25,006 bases of DNA from a virus. Location of the stretch: IMG/VR virus record IMGVR_UViG_3300028027_000225, positions 1-25,006 of that record, one strand, 5' to 3'. The stretch's first letter is position 1. The number at the start of each line of letters is the position of its first letter. Made by a program: the position numbers and the translations under genes. Under the pieces are notes generated by a model, which was given only the letters and a program-made list of their open reading frames with translations, did no database searches and was not told where the DNA came from. Below, piece after piece: positions 6,328-15,350 of the stretch.

Positions 6328-8748
6328 ATGGCTGACTCAAATAAAGACATACGAGACACAAATGACTTACTACGCGAGCAATTAGAATTACTTAAACAAG
6401 TAAAAGACCTTCAGCAAGACTCATACGATGTATCTGCAGCTGCTGTTGATTCAATTAAAGAGGCTTTGGGTATTAATTCACGTCGTTCTACATTTGAATC
6501 TGCTACTTTAAAAACTAACAAATCGATCGCCCAAGCTATACTGGACCAAAAAACAGGGCTGCGCGATTTAGAATCTATTGGCCGTCAAATTAACAAAAAC
6601 CAGGATTTACTAAACAAGGCGAAAATAATTGAGAATGGCCTTACTAATAACTTGGGAGGGACCGATTTAAGTAGACTTTCTACATTCATCGAAATATATC
6701 AAGCTCAACAAAACCTTATACATGAGTTAGAAACAGCACATAATTTATCGTTAAGTGAAATTCAAAACAAACAACTAGCAATCAAACTTAATGATGAATT
6801 GTTAGACCAGCTCACCCAACAAATGGGTGTCCATGAACTTCAATTAGCATACACTAAACTAAATACATCTGAGCTAGAAAAGCAGCAAGACCTACGCAAA
6901 ACCGAATTAGGCATCCAGCAACAACTAGAAGAACAGTTAGGGTTAGTTGGTAAAATTGCTAAAACATTTGGTCATTTTAAAGGAATATCTGAAGATGTAA
7001 ACAAAGCACTAGCCGATACTACCAAGGAAATGCAACGAATGGCTACCGAAGGGGGTAAAGTAATTGGTAAATGGCAATCATTTGGTATGTTTGTGAGTAA
7101 TTTAGGTAAAAACCTAACCAAACATCTCACGGACCCATTAGTAATATTAACATCATTCGTTAGTGTCTTCAAAGACATAGACTCAGGAGCTGGTAATTTT
7201 GCCAAATCCATGAACATAACGTACAGCGACGCATTAAATGTACGTGGAGAAATGGCTGATCTTGCCTCATTGTCCGGTGATGTTGCATTAAATTCTAAAA
7301 ATTTACAAGAATCGTTAGGTTACATTAACCAACAACTAGGTACCAACGGAAAATTATCCGAGCAAGACCTAATCACATTTACCAAACTGCGTGAACAATC
7401 TGGACTAACCAATGAACAGTTGTTCGCTATGCAAAAATACACCATGGCTACTGGTGGTACATTAGAAGACAACGTAGCAACATTCCAGGCAACATCTAAA
7501 ATATTATCATACCAAAACAAAGTATCCATTAACACCAAACAATTAATGGTGGATATGGGTAATGTTTCAAACCGAACCAAGTTATCCATTGAGGGCGGAG
7601 CCGAAGGTTTAGCCAAAGCAGCATTTAATGCTAAATTAATGGGTGGTAATTTGGAACAAGTAGCGGCAATTGCGGACCAATTACTCAATTTTGAGTCATC
7701 CATTGAGGCTGAATTATCCGCTGAACTATTAACCGGTAAAGACATTACGCTAGAAAAAGCGAGACAAGCCGCGTTAAACAACGATTTAGCCACAGTTGCA
7801 TCGGAAATCACGGACCAAATAGGTTCCGCAGCTAAATACAGCGAAATGAACCGAATCCAGCAAGAAGCAATGGCTAAAGCCGTTGGTATGAATGCGGATC
7901 AGTTAGCGGATGTATTAGTTGAGCAAGAAGCAATCCGCGCCATAGGTGGTAAGTTAAGCGACGACGAACAACGTGCATTTGAAACAGCTAAGGGAAGATA
8001 TGGTCTTGAGCAAGCATCCAAAATGCTGAAAGAAGGACAGTTAGACCAATTAGTTGACCAGCAATCAATCCAGGACCGATTTAACCAATCCGTAGAAAAA
8101 CTCAAAGACATATTTGTGTCATTGGCTGAACCAGTATTGCAAGTAGTTTCACCTATAGTTAATTTAGTAAATCTGCTTGGTTCAATTCCTGGTTTGCTTC
8201 AAGGCATAATTGGTGGGTTTACTGCAATAAAATTACTTCAAATAGCTATAGGGGCACAAGAAAAAGTAAACATTGGTCTGCAAGCAACCATGAACTTAAT
8301 GAAGGGCAAAGAGCTAATTACCCAAATAGGTATAGCTACCGCATGGGCTTTAGCTAACCCATTCCAAGCAGCCCTTGGTATAGGAGCAGCAGCTGTTATA
8401 GGATCATCCATATATTCAGCTATGAAAGGAGCAACTCCCGTAGGTGATTTTAATTACTCAAACAAAACAGGTGAAACAACTATATCTACTAAAGAGGGGG
8501 GTCTATACTCCATATCAGACAATGATGAAATAGCAGTAGCACCTCGAATCAATACCAGATTGTCATCCCCACCTTCCCCCCAACCTACACAAGATAATTC
8601 AGCATTAATAGCTGAACTGCGGGCAATGCGTAGTATATTTGAAAAAAACCAAAACCGACCGATTTATACTGAGGTTAAAGTTGATGGTGAAAAAATTGCA
8701 ACTGCAACAAATGATAACAACCGTAAGAACAGTTACGCAATATCATAA
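6328..8748 (+). CDS. Tail tape measure protein
   Basis: An 806-residue protein that sets tail length and is expelled on infection. Residues 1-250 are long charged/Gln-rich helices (coiled coil, for example KQQDLRKTELGIQQQLEEQL). Residues about 280-590 form a helical domain with many Ala/Gln segments (for example LEKARQAALNNDLATVASEI). Residues about 597-704 are hydrophobic and could form two or three membrane-inserting helices (IVNLVNLLGSIPGLLQGIIG; FQAALGIGAAAVIGSSIYSA), as expected of a tape measure that enters the inner membrane. A short segment GLYSISDNDEIAVAP and a polar tail follow. It is the longest helical protein in the tail cluster and sits downstream of presumed chaperone genes, which supports the call. 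T4 gp29 is shorter (590 residues). Confidence 0.87.
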   Translation: MADSNKDIRDTNDLLREQLELLKQVKDLQQDSYDVSAAAVDSIKEALGINSRRSTFESATLKTNKSIAQAILDQKTGLRDLESIGRQINKNQDLLNKAKIIENGLTNNLGGTDLSRLSTFIEIYQAQQNLIHELETAHNLSLSEIQNKQLAIKLNDELLDQLTQQMGVHELQLAYTKLNTSELEKQQDLRKTELGIQQQLEEQLGLVGKIAKTFGHFKGISEDVNKALADTTKEMQRMATEGGKVIGKWQSFGMFVSNLGKNLTKHLTDPLVILTSFVSVFKDIDSGAGNFAKSMNITYSDALNVRGEMADLASLSGDVALNSKNLQESLGYINQQLGTNGKLSEQDLITFTKLREQSGLTNEQLFAMQKYTMATGGTLEDNVATFQATSKILSYQNKVSINTKQLMVDMGNVSNRTKLSIEGGAEGLAKAAFNAKLMGGNLEQVAAIADQLLNFESSIEAELSAELLTGKDITLEKARQAALNNDLATVASEITDQIGSAAKYSEMNRIQQEAMAKAVGMNADQLADVLVEQEAIRAIGGKLSDDEQRAFETAKGRYGLEQASKMLKEGQLDQLVDQQSIQDRFNQSVEKLKDIFVSLAEPVLQVVSPIVNLVNLLGSIPGLLQGIIGGFTAIKLLQIAIGAQEKVNIGLQATMNLMKGKELITQIGIATAWALANPFQAALGIGAAAVIGSSIYSAMKGATPVGDFNYSNKTGETTISTKEGGLYSISDNDEIAVAPRINTRLSSPPSPQPTQDNSALIAELRAMRSIFEKNQNRPIYTEVKVDGEKIATATNDNNRKNSYAIS

Positions 8749-8777
8749 AACTGGTTATTCAATTCAGTAATTAGCAA

Positions 8778-8785
8778 TATTTATA
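8778..8785 (+). promoter_or_regulatory. Putative late promoter core TATTTATA
   Basis: TATTTATA ends 17 nt before the ATG at 8803, in a context (AATATTTATAAACAAAA) nearly identical to that at 4176-4192. Confidence 0.55.
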
Positions 8786-8802
8786 AACAAAACTAAATTA
8801 CC

Positions 8803-9189
8803 ATGGGAATTAAAAACATGCTTCAAACACAAGGCTCTCCATTCGCTGCCGAAAAAAACGGAGGGACTATTTTACCAAACCCACTTGAATTCGTAAATTC
8901 AACGAACACAACATACCCATTAACACCTGGTTCATTGCATTACAATGCAACAACAAAAACACCAAGTTATTCAGTGGACGGTTCAAACCAAGCAGCAGTA
9001 AACGCGGATTTCATTAAGTACAATGATGGTGTAGCAAATCAATTACCAACACCTACGGCATTTGACTTAGAGGATTCAGTTACAGCTGACCCAACCAACA
9101 AACCAAAATACAAAACAAACAACGGTTCATATGCCAATACTTATTTAAAGGTATTAGGTAAAGCTGCATCATTTCCAATTAAAGACTAA
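8803..9189 (+). CDS. Unknown small virion-associated protein
   Basis: A 128-residue protein of unknown function, rich in Asn, Thr and Pro with little predicted helix after the first 10 residues. Recognisable pieces are LNPLEFVNS-like Pro/Asn turns, SLHYNATTKTPSYSVDGSN and FDLEDSVTAD. There is no signal or membrane segment. The start at 8803 is preferred to the ATG at 8818 because of its spacing to the TATTTATA element. It lies between the tape measure and a large baseplate protein, 6 nt ahead of the latter, so co-translation and a baseplate or tail-tip role are plausible but unproven. Confidence 0.7.
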   Translation: MGIKNMLQTQGSPFAAEKNGGTILPNPLEFVNSTNTTYPLTPGSLHYNATTKTPSYSVDGSNQAAVNADFIKYNDGVANQLPTPTAFDLEDSVTADPTNKPKYKTNNGSYANTYLKVLGKAASFPIKD

Positions 9190-9195
9190 TTCTTA

Positions 9196-11286
9196 GTGGG
9201 TATATTAACGTCATATATTGAAAATGGGACTAAACTCAAATCACTTAAATTTGGTGACGACAAGTTTACCTCCCAGCCTTTCATTCAAACACCAATACCT
9301 AGCGACTCAACAGTAGTAACTAAACCTGCTACTCCACTCGCTGCGTACGCTGATGGTGTTGTGCGTGGAGCATTGATATCCGTGCAGCGATCAGCGCGTG
9401 ACGTTGAACGTTTAACGAAATATATGGCTACACCAAGTGGTGTGCAATTCGCGCTAAAGCAAAACCTACTATCTCGCGTTGCGGTTGGTACCGAAACTAG
9501 TGGATTCTTCAACGAAGGTATATATACACCATTATCAACACTAGCACAAGCTGGTGTTGGTATTTTGGGTATACATTTAAACAAACAAGGACTTGACCCA
9601 ACTGGACTAACCAAACTATCGTTAAAAAAATACGGTAGTACGGTATACAATGCCAATTTAATGGATCCAAATACATTCACTGACAATAGGTTAGTTAATT
9701 TGCATTTTGAATCAATTGAAGAACCGTCGGAATATGACACTAACCTTTATACCTACAAAGGTGGCCCTGGATCCATATTAGGTATTGGTAGTACCAAAAT
9801 TAAATATGCTACAGAGGGAGACGGAATGGTACCATTACGAGTAATGGGGTCAAACGGTTTAAACCCAAAAACATATTTGGTACCTGGTGGAAAAGACAAA
9901 TTATTTTCACCATCAATAGACGACGATACATTTAAACAATCGTTGCGTGATAAATTTACACCAATACTAGGTGCGTCCGTTAAATACGATTTATACAACA
10001 AAACCACAATATTATCCACATTATCCAAATCTAAATCTAACCTTGACTGGTTAGTAAATGGTGAACCTACGTATAGTGTATATGAATCTGGTTCATTAAC
10101 ACCTAAACCAAATATATCTAGTTATTTAGTACCTGATAAAACTGGTAAAACAGGGGTTGGTTTATCGTATGCTTATAATTTAACTCAACGTATTGATTTA
10201 ACCACAGGTTCATATTATTCATCAATTAATGATAAATTAATAAATGCTGGTGCCGGTAGACAAATTGTAGATAAATTAAATTTTGATCAATATAACCCCC
10301 TCGACATATCACCGAAAATAGAGGGATATACTGAATATTCATCTGCCATTACTATAAATGTAGACAAAGCATCTAGTGATGCATCTGCAGAAAACAAATA
10401 CCTTTCACTAAACGCACAGACTGGTTCATATTTAGCCAATATAGACAAAAATGTAGGTTACTACCCAGGCCCTGACGGTAAAATGGTATTTGGTCCCGTT
10501 AACCTTAAAGGAGAAGCCAAGGGAATTGGTCCTGACTTTAGGAAAGTAGACAGAATTGTACGTGGATTTATTGACTATAGCGGATCATACGATTACATTA
10601 CAAAAAAATCCGAGGATATAATTAAAGATGGTGATTACTATAAAGATGACAATAGATTAGTAGATCAAGTATATTATACTTCAGGAAATAAACGTAAATC
10701 CCGTGACTTCGGAACAGGTGATGACCTCATCACGTTCCGTATAGACATCATTGACCCAACACACCCAAACAACAACCCAGAACCACTTACATTCAGAGCA
10801 TATATCGACAACCTGTCAGACAATTACAGTCCGGACTGGAATTCACAAACATATATGGGACGTGGTGAAAAATTCCACAAATACAATTCATTCGACCGTA
10901 AAATATCACTTGGATTTACTGTGGTAGCTGAAGGTGTACACCATAGAGACAAAATGTACAGTCATTTAAACCAATTAGCATCATCATTAGCACCAACTTA
11001 TACAGCACAAGGATATATGGCTGGTAATATCCACAAATTAACTGTGGGTAACTATATTAACGCTCAGTACGGTATAATTAACGGAATGACATATGAAATA
11101 ATGGAAGAGTCACCGTGGGATATAGAATCAGGTAAACAATTACCAATGTATATTAAAGTAACTGGATTCCAGTTCACACCAATACATAACTTCAGACCTG
11201 AGTACAAATATGTTGCTCCTTTATTTCCGTTAATTAAAGAAGAGAAAAATTCACCTAAATTCGTCAATCAACACAATCAAGCATAA
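9196..11286 (+). CDS. Large baseplate/tail structural protein, GTG start
   Basis: A 696-residue protein. The only start in frame after the preceding stop is a GTG at 9196, six bases after the upstream gene ends, so it is probably translated by coupling. The N-terminus has ILTSYIENGTKLKSLKFGDD, then a helix (RSARDVERLTKYMATPSGVQ) and FALKQNLLSRVAVG. Residues about 510-690 contain DDLITFRIDIIDP, FRAYIDNLSDNYSPDWNSQT, YMGRGEKFHKYNSFDRKISL and a closing GFQFTPIHNFRPEY. The strands and the pattern resemble tube-like (tail initiator) domains of baseplate hub proteins in contractile systems. That similarity is my inference; the safe call is a baseplate or tail structural protein. Confidence 0.7.
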   Translation: MGILTSYIENGTKLKSLKFGDDKFTSQPFIQTPIPSDSTVVTKPATPLAAYADGVVRGALISVQRSARDVERLTKYMATPSGVQFALKQNLLSRVAVGTETSGFFNEGIYTPLSTLAQAGVGILGIHLNKQGLDPTGLTKLSLKKYGSTVYNANLMDPNTFTDNRLVNLHFESIEEPSEYDTNLYTYKGGPGSILGIGSTKIKYATEGDGMVPLRVMGSNGLNPKTYLVPGGKDKLFSPSIDDDTFKQSLRDKFTPILGASVKYDLYNKTTILSTLSKSKSNLDWLVNGEPTYSVYESGSLTPKPNISSYLVPDKTGKTGVGLSYAYNLTQRIDLTTGSYYSSINDKLINAGAGRQIVDKLNFDQYNPLDISPKIEGYTEYSSAITINVDKASSDASAENKYLSLNAQTGSYLANIDKNVGYYPGPDGKMVFGPVNLKGEAKGIGPDFRKVDRIVRGFIDYSGSYDYITKKSEDIIKDGDYYKDDNRLVDQVYYTSGNKRKSRDFGTGDDLITFRIDIIDPTHPNNNPEPLTFRAYIDNLSDNYSPDWNSQTYMGRGEKFHKYNSFDRKISLGFTVVAEGVHHRDKMYSHLNQLASSLAPTYTAQGYMAGNIHKLTVGNYINAQYGIINGMTYEIMEESPWDIESGKQLPMYIKVTGFQFTPIHNFRPEYKYVAPLFPLIKEEKNSPKFVNQHNQA

Positions 11287-11307
11287 ACCCACCCACATAA
11301 TACTAAA

Positions 11308-11334
11308 AAAGCTTGGCCTAGCCAGGCTTTCTTT
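11308..11334 (+). terminator. Rho-independent terminator after the large baseplate gene
   Basis: A 10-bp stem with one G-T wobble, AAAGCTTGGC (11308-11317) with GCCAGGCTTT (11321-11330), a CTA loop, then CTTT. It lies 21 nt after the stop at 11286 and just ahead of the next TATTTATA element. The T-tract is short, so termination may be partial. Confidence 0.7.
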
Positions 11335-11344
11335 GTATATTCCA

Positions 11345-11352
11345 TATTTATA
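11345..11352 (+). promoter_or_regulatory. Putative late promoter core TATTTATA
   Basis: TATTTATA ends 12 nt before the ATG at 11365, immediately after a terminator, which fits a new transcript start. Confidence 0.55.
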
Positions 11353-11364
11353 CATAAACCACTC

Positions 11365-11676
11365 ATGGCTCGCTATACATCAATACCCGTTATCACTACA
11401 CAAGACAACCCAAAACGTAGATTCATCAACGTTAAATATCCCGATATTCCACGCGACTTTTCGGACACATACGTATACACAACACAAGGTGACCGCTACG
11501 ACATATTAGCCCAAACATACTATGGTAATTCAAGCCTGTGGTGGGTAATATCCAGAGCCAACCCATCCCAACCATCTGATTCAATCTACCCGGGTATTGG
11601 GGCACAAATCAGAATACCATCAGCATCACGCATCCCAACCATTTTAGGTACATTTGAAAATTTAAACAGAATATAA
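11365..11676 (+). CDS. LysM-like baseplate protein (gp53 / gpX type)
   Basis: A 103-residue protein. Residues about 37-88 match a LysM-type module: GDRYDILAQTYYGNSSLWWV, then ISRANPSQPSDSIYPGIGAQ and IRIPSAS. The pattern 'D-x-L-A-x-x-x-Y-G ... W-W-x-I-x-x-A-N-P ... P-G-x-x-I-x-I-P' is typical of small baseplate components such as P2 gpX and of the LysM-like domain of T4 gp53, which help hold the hub or wedges together. There is no signal peptide. The stop is 4 nt before the start of the hub gene, so the two are almost certainly co-translated. Confidence 0.8.
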   Translation: MARYTSIPVITTQDNPKRRFINVKYPDIPRDFSDTYVYTTQGDRYDILAQTYYGNSSLWWVISRANPSQPSDSIYPGIGAQIRIPSASRIPTILGTFENLNRI

Positions 11677-11682
11677 AGTTAT
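11671..11682 (+). promoter_or_regulatory. ATATAAAGTTAT element at a start codon
   Basis: ATATAAAGTTATG overlaps the end of the LysM-like gene and the ATG of the hub gene. It has the same core (ATAAAGTTATG) as the leader of uvsX. In this position a translation-start role seems more likely than a promoter. Confidence 0.3.
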
Positions 11683-14600
11683 GCCAAACATCATAGGAGA
11701 ACCAATCCCTGACTACGTTGCAAAACAGATAAACCACCGTCAGCGAATCCATGGTTCGGGTCAAGACGGTACTGTACGAACAGCAGAACAAATCGCATAC
11801 CTTAACTCAAAAACAGCGTGGGTGAAATTGGCATCTGGTGTGTCATTAAACGATGCGCGTGTTACTGAAGAAAAACTACGTGGTGGTACAGACCAAATGC
11901 CCGGGAGTACATTAGCAACACGATACGTGTTATTTAATGGTACATCCCACATTGAAAATGGCTACTTAACCCAGCGTGGTACAGACCCACAAAAAGACAA
12001 CGTTACCGACTACTATACCGGAACATACAACGTAAACGCATTCACTGAAAACTCAGAATTTGGTTTAGTGCCTATGCCGGGTATCGAAAGCGCTGAAATC
12101 AAATGCATGAACCGTGGTTCAATCAAACGTGCCACAGTTAAAATCAAATGCTATTCACCCGAACAATTCCACATATTAGACTTGCTATACATGCGTATAG
12201 GTTATACCATGTTATTGGAATGGGGTAACAGTTTATACTGGAGTAATAGTCAAGACAACTTGCAAGAAATGGGATACACGCTAGTTGAGGACCCGGATGG
12301 TTTCTTTAGCGATAGTGTAAAGACATACTACGACATGATACCCCGAATTAAAAAATACCGTGCAGACAAATCTGGTAACTACGATGCATTGGTAGCCCGT
12401 GTAGTAAATTTCAGTTGGCAATTTGCCCAAGACGGTTCATATGACATCACACTAGAGTTACTTAGTATGGGTGATGTAATTGAGTCACTCAAAACAAACA
12501 TATCACCAAACCCAGACATTTTAAAGTTAATTGATACCACATACAATTCTACCACTGAAACTGGCACTGCTGACTCTGCATCTGACTTAATAGTTTCACC
12601 AACATCCAATGTTATCTCGTCGTATTTATACTACCAGTCATTGTTGAATAGTGACCGTACTAATTATTCTACTGAAAAAATAACCATTTCAGTAAAGGAC
12701 ACACCCACTCAAATGGGTCATTTCATTAAACCAGTGGAGGGAGATGTACCTGTACCGCAAAGTATAGAGACTTTAGGCCCGTATAATTCAGATTCAGCCG
12801 CTAGACAGGCAATAAAAACCCTATACCCTGAATCCACTGAATTTATTCGAAGCAGCAATATATTCCAAATAATTCAAACCATCCCCGTTAACCAATATTG
12901 GATAATGGAGAGTGGGGGTGAGTACTTGGTCAAATATCAACCTAAACCAACTGCATTTAATAATACCGACCAAGAAATAAAGGACGTCGCATTCATCGAA
13001 TACAGCAATGCTGCTAAAGATGACTACCTATTGGGATACTACATGCGTTTTGGACATTTACTAGATTTCCTTAGGGAATACGTTATCCCAAATATACACA
13101 ATGGAAACCAACCCATAGCCAAAATGCTAACCATAGACAGCAACACATATTCCAGTTTAATGTACCATTTCCCATTCCAGGTATCGTTAGACCCACAAGT
13201 ATGTATTGTGAATAACCACGATGAACCAGTAGGATCCAAACACTATTTCCACCAATTAAAACACTGGATAAACCCAGACAAGAAAGGATCTGCGTACATG
13301 ATGAACATATATATTCATCACCAAACAATCGATTCTTGTTTAAAAAACAATTTAGACGAGAAGGGCAATTTATCGCTATTTAACTTCTTGGACAGTATGT
13401 GTAAGGAATTAAACAAAGCGTTGGGCGGTATAAACACTCTGGAACCAATAATCGACGAAGAAGAAAACACTATTCGCATAATTGACCAAAGCTACTACGA
13501 ACCAAAACCACGTAAATACGAGTTAGAGTTGTATGGTTACAACCACGATTTTAAATCTTCAAACTTCGTACGCAATTTCAATTTAAAAACCGAAATTACC
13601 CCTGACTTCGCAAACATGGCCGCAATTAGTTCCACTGCTGGTGGATATGTTAAGGGCGTAGAAAACACCATGTTCTCGAAATGGAACAAAGGACTCAACG
13701 ATCGTCTCCAACCAGAAATATCTGCACCAATAAGCACTGGATTCAGCAATAGCCGAGACGAAGTAAAGGAGACATACTTGAAAAAATTCTGGTGGGGTCA
13801 CAAATCATCATTCGGTTTAAAAAACACAGACAAACCAGAATTAGACCCACAAATCATCGAGAACAACATATCCATAGTATCCGAATTCTACAAATCAATC
13901 CAGGCCGAAATACAATTAAACGTAGACGAAAAATATGCATCCCCAACAAACGGGTTTGTCCCAATTAACTTGGGTGTAACCATGGACGGAATTGGCGGTA
14001 TTAAAATATACAACGAACTAAGCGTAGCATCTCGATTTTTACCACCACGATACCCTGAAAATTTACACTTTATAATTAGAGGTGTACACCACAAGTTATC
14101 CAATAGCGACTGGGAAACATCAGTGGAAACAACATCCATAGCCAATAGCGACAACAACGGTTCCCACTATATGCAGTACGACAAGTTACTTGCGGCGGTG
14201 AAGAAAATACTTGGCGAAACTAATGAACAGGTTACAAATACTTCAATGCGTATAAACACCCAAATCAAAAACAATACACCATTTATATCTAAAGTAAAAC
14301 AAATAGCATCTAATCTTTCCATCAAACCTGAATACCTCATGGCTATTATGGAAATCGAATCAGCAGGTACATTTTCACCATCAATCCGAAATTCCTTAGG
14401 GTATGTAGGTCTTATCCAATTTGGCAAACCTGCAGCCCAAGATTTAGGTACAACTCGAGATAAATTAGCGTCCATGAGCGATTTAGAACAACTAGACTAT
14501 GTAGAGCGTTATTTTAAAAAATCCAAACTCCCAAAAAACGCATCTGCATCCACCATATATACTGCAGTGTTTATGCCTAAATTCATTAATGAATCTGAAT

Positions 14601-14734
14601 CATTCCACTTCCCACCTTATGCTTGGGTACAAAACCCAGCACTGCGTGACCCTACAAAACCGGGCATGCCTATCACCAAATCATATTTAGGTAAATTAGT
14701 TGAAAAAAGAGCAGTAAACTACAAAAACATATAA
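11681..14734 (+). CDS. Baseplate hub protein with C-terminal lytic transglycosylase-like domain
   Basis: A 1017-residue protein. Residues 1-60 carry EPIPDYVAKQINHRQRIHGS and LNSKTAWVKLASGVSL; further on are VPMPGIESAEIKCMNRGSIK and LLYMRIGYTMLLEWGNSLYW, then YYMRFGHLLDFLREYVIPNI. This long beta-rich region is my basis for a hub assignment (gp27-like position and role). Residues about 865-985 look like a lysozyme-fold transglycosylase: LMAIMEIESAGTFSPSIRNS then LGYVGLIQFGKPAAQDLG. Glu893, followed by Ser894, fits the catalytic Glu of the E-S ... G-x-x-G-L-x-Q pattern. It would cut peptidoglycan during tube entry. T4 puts its lysozyme domain in gp5 instead; here the activity appears fused to the hub. 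The hub name is less sure than the enzymatic domain. Confidence 0.7.
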   Translation: MPNIIGEPIPDYVAKQINHRQRIHGSGQDGTVRTAEQIAYLNSKTAWVKLASGVSLNDARVTEEKLRGGTDQMPGSTLATRYVLFNGTSHIENGYLTQRGTDPQKDNVTDYYTGTYNVNAFTENSEFGLVPMPGIESAEIKCMNRGSIKRATVKIKCYSPEQFHILDLLYMRIGYTMLLEWGNSLYWSNSQDNLQEMGYTLVEDPDGFFSDSVKTYYDMIPRIKKYRADKSGNYDALVARVVNFSWQFAQDGSYDITLELLSMGDVIESLKTNISPNPDILKLIDTTYNSTTETGTADSASDLIVSPTSNVISSYLYYQSLLNSDRTNYSTEKITISVKDTPTQMGHFIKPVEGDVPVPQSIETLGPYNSDSAARQAIKTLYPESTEFIRSSNIFQIIQTIPVNQYWIMESGGEYLVKYQPKPTAFNNTDQEIKDVAFIEYSNAAKDDYLLGYYMRFGHLLDFLREYVIPNIHNGNQPIAKMLTIDSNTYSSLMYHFPFQVSLDPQVCIVNNHDEPVGSKHYFHQLKHWINPDKKGSAYMMNIYIHHQTIDSCLKNNLDEKGNLSLFNFLDSMCKELNKALGGINTLEPIIDEEENTIRIIDQSYYEPKPRKYELELYGYNHDFKSSNFVRNFNLKTEITPDFANMAAISSTAGGYVKGVENTMFSKWNKGLNDRLQPEISAPISTGFSNSRDEVKETYLKKFWWGHKSSFGLKNTDKPELDPQIIENNISIVSEFYKSIQAEIQLNVDEKYASPTNGFVPINLGVTMDGIGGIKIYNELSVASRFLPPRYPENLHFIIRGVHHKLSNSDWETSVETTSIANSDNNGSHYMQYDKLLAAVKKILGETNEQVTNTSMRINTQIKNNTPFISKVKQIASNLSIKPEYLMAIMEIESAGTFSPSIRNSLGYVGLIQFGKPAAQDLGTTRDKLASMSDLEQLDYVERYFKKSKLPKNASASTIYTAVFMPKFINESESFHFPPYAWVQNPALRDPTKPGMPITKSYLGKLVEKRAVNYKNI

Positions 14735-14736
14735 AC

Positions 14737-15327
14737 ATGTACCTACCACAATCACAATACAAAGCAAACCTATTCACCAACGGTGGCGAATTTAAAATCG
14801 CTACCACCGGTGAAATATATTCAGGTTACTATTTCGAAACATACAAAAACGAAAGATATACCGGTAAATCACCACAAGACGGTACACCACAATTTTTGCT
14901 ACCACTAGTTGAACAAACCAATTTACCCAACAATTCAGTAACACCTGAACGTGTTGAAATATCCATTTCACCAAACATGGAATATTCACACACAGCTAAA
15001 CCACGTTTAATCCCACAACCAAACCCAACTCAACCCACACCGGATGACTATGTAAACGGTTTATTCACACGTTACTTCTGCAAGAAAAACAACGAACTAA
15101 AGTACATGGAAATCGACCAACCCACATACACCAAACTACAAGCAAAAGATGCATCTGTGGCTTGGGACTTATATACACCAACATCAATCCAGTGGTATAT
15201 TGCGGGTGAAATTGAGAAAGTGTACAATGTAAACAAGTCAATTGTGAATTTGGTGGAAGTGGAGGAAAAGTGGTATGGTTTCTCGCAATACTTTAAACAA
15301 GACTACGCAAAATACTTTGCTGTTTAG
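14737..15327 (+). CDS. Unknown presumed structural protein
   Basis: A 196-residue protein starting 2 nt after the hub stop codon (TAAACATG), so it is co-translated with the hub. It opens with a beta-rich stretch containing FTNGGEFKIATTGEIYSGYY and FETYKNERYTGKSP, where the Tyr-Gly repeats suggest a small beta domain. A Pro-rich linker (PRLIPQPNPTQPTPDDY) follows, then a mixed region with YFCKKNNELKYMEID and a helical C-terminus (WYGFSQYFKQDYAKYF). I do not recognise a family. Its operon position argues for a baseplate or virion protein. It is the last gene of the virion module in view. Confidence 0.65.
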   Translation: MYLPQSQYKANLFTNGGEFKIATTGEIYSGYYFETYKNERYTGKSPQDGTPQFLLPLVEQTNLPNNSVTPERVEISISPNMEYSHTAKPRLIPQPNPTQPTPDDYVNGLFTRYFCKKNNELKYMEIDQPTYTKLQAKDASVAWDLYTPTSIQWYIAGEIEKVYNVNKSIVNLVEVEEKWYGFSQYFKQDYAKYFAV

Positions 15328-15350
15328 TATTTTATTCGTATCTTCAACCC

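Noticed and set aside
7320-7811. 163-residue minus-strand frame
   Set aside because: It is opposite the tape measure helical domain and has low-complexity, Ser/Cys-rich content typical of an antisense shadow.
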